A stretch of DNA of 64,000 nucleotides from Lepidostoma basale (taxonomy: Eukaryota; Arthropoda; Insecta; Trichoptera; Lepidostomatidae): positions 310,001 to 374,000 of the forward strand of contig JAHDVF020000503.1 in the NCBI GenBank assembly GCA_022606425.2, given 5' to 3'. A model generated the notes under the pieces. The model saw only the letters and a program-made list of their open reading frames with translations. It made no database searches and was not told the origin of the DNA. Below, one piece after another: positions 63,323 to 64,000 of this stretch. Within the stretch, counting starts at the first letter, position 1. Each line of letters starts with the position of its first letter. A program made the position numbers and the translations under genes.

Positions 63323-63735
63323 TATTTTTGTATATAAAATTCAAGTCAGACTATCCCCATAAGATTTCAGTAAAAAGATTTGTTTTCTTGAATATGTATT
63401 TCTCTATTGAGTCAGACGTGTTTATTACATTTTATTTCGTACCATAAAAGTATTTTTTGCCCCAAGCTTTCATACAGTAAACTAATTTACAGAAAAGGCG
63501 AAAGAACTCCTAAAAGCTTTCTACTAAACTTTGTACGAGTATTCGTCTCACGTTTACCTTGTGATGAAGCTGTATACTCAACAAAAATACTTTTATGTTT
63601 CCTCATATTCTTAATTAAATTTAGAACTTCATGAATCATAATACTTTAATAAAATACACAAAAAATATAATATATTGTCATGACTCAAAATTATGCAGAA
63701 ATTATTCTTACGAATTTTTTATAAATTGTTGTTTG
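63323..63735. other. No feature recognised
   Basis: AT-rich sequence; short frames at 63407-63837 overlap HH-F and carry no motif. Confidence 0.35.
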
Positions 63736-63757
63736 ACACTGTATTTTCCACTTTTGA

Positions 63758-63817
63758 GTTTATTTTTCTCGACATGTTTAGAAGGCTTAACTTCATCATC
63801 GGGAGAACGATATAAAC
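63758..63817 (-). ncRNA. Hammerhead-like core, HH-F copy 2
   Basis: Minus: GTTTAT (63817-63812), TTCTC (63807-63803), CCGATGA (63802-63796), extra T, helix II GAAG/CTTC, TAAA for GAAA, ACATGT, C at 63771, then GAGAA (63770-63766) and ATAAAC (63763-63758). Helix I is complete, 5 bp plus 6 bp. Confidence 0.62.
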
Positions 63818-63849
63818 GAACCAAAATTAATAATTAATAATTTTGGTTA

Positions 63850-63912
63850 GTTTATATCGTTCTCCCGATGATGTAGGTGTAAGCTTTTCGAAAAATATCT
63901 AGAAAAATAAAC
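63850..63912 (+). ncRNA. Hammerhead-like core, HH-F copy 3
   Basis: GTTTAT and TTCTC, CCGATGA (63865-63871), extra T, decayed helix II, GAAA (63890-63893), aatat, C63899, then tagaa and ATAAAC (63907-63912). Confidence 0.55.
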
Positions 63913-64000
63913 TCAAAAGTGGAAAAAACAGTGTTTTAATGCATAAAAAAATCGTCATTATTTGGAATTCTATGGTGTTAACGCCTTAAATTTATCGGAA

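Larger units (their letters stand above)
63736..64000. repeat. HH-F foldback, cut by the window edge
   Basis: Two facing half-elements (63736-63835 and 63840-63935), then 'aacagtgttttaatgcat' and the shared module from 63955. Confidence 0.82.

Noticed and set aside
1..64000. CRISPR array, operon or phage content
   Set aside because: No spacer-repeat periodicity, no ribosome-binding-site-led gene series; all features are of a eukaryotic repeat landscape.

Overview
The window is eukaryotic, AT-rich and almost wholly made of degraded mobile DNA. The retrotransposon proteins are of types common in insects, and a lepidopteran-like insect genome is my best guess. This is an inference: no host gene, rRNA or functional tRNA is present to prove it. 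It reads as repeat-rich intergenic or intronic DNA. I found no operons, CRISPR arrays or bacterial features.

Family names used below are my own. LINE-T is a non-LTR retrotransposon with an intact YADD reverse transcriptase motif and a C-terminal GRPRKTW block, ending in a small hairpin plus (TTAG)n; a sister form, LINE-G, ends in (TTG)n. Together they have about 38 fragments, and the best is 7408-8513. LINE-C1 and LINE-C2 are CR1/Jockey-type elements (tails TGATT and AAATG-like). LINE-W, LINE-H, LINE-R, LINE-P and several single fragments are RTE-like 3' ends with AAG-rich tails. SINE-S2 shares its last ~60 bp with LINE-T. SINE-V is tRNA-derived with A and B boxes. M1 is a long-inverted-repeat MITE. 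There is also a Transib-like foldback, a mariner relic, a pogo-like terminus and two LTR remnants.

The most striking content is a set of palindromic repeat families (HH-A, C, D, E, F, G; HH-B more doubtful). Each repeats one design: a CTGANGA-like box, one unpaired A or T, a 4-6 bp helix, GAAA, a short palindrome (ACATGT, ACTAGT or ACAGCTGT), a C or T, then a helix I partner. This is the layout of a type I hammerhead ribozyme as known from Penelope-like elements and retrozymes. Two HH-D copies (24716-24779 +, 26234-26297 -) fold completely by eye, including a two-part helix I. Several families also share one downstream module.

Layout: 1-10 kb LINE-C1 carrying the Transib-like foldback, LINE-W, mariner relic, long LINE-T. 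10-18 kb nested C1 copies, C2 with an inserted LTR, LTR with primer-binding site, assorted LINE ends. 18-30 kb SINE-S2, C1, LINE-H, HH-D, M1, HH-F, HH-B. 30-45 kb LINE mosaics, HH-E/G/C, a twin-primed LINE-G. 45-50 kb HH-B/E/C and a two-exon relic gene (47577-49386). 50-57 kb nested insertions, including a four-layer stack at 54441-56267. 57-64 kb LINE ends, a tandem array of LINE-G 3' ends, and an HH-F element at the right edge.
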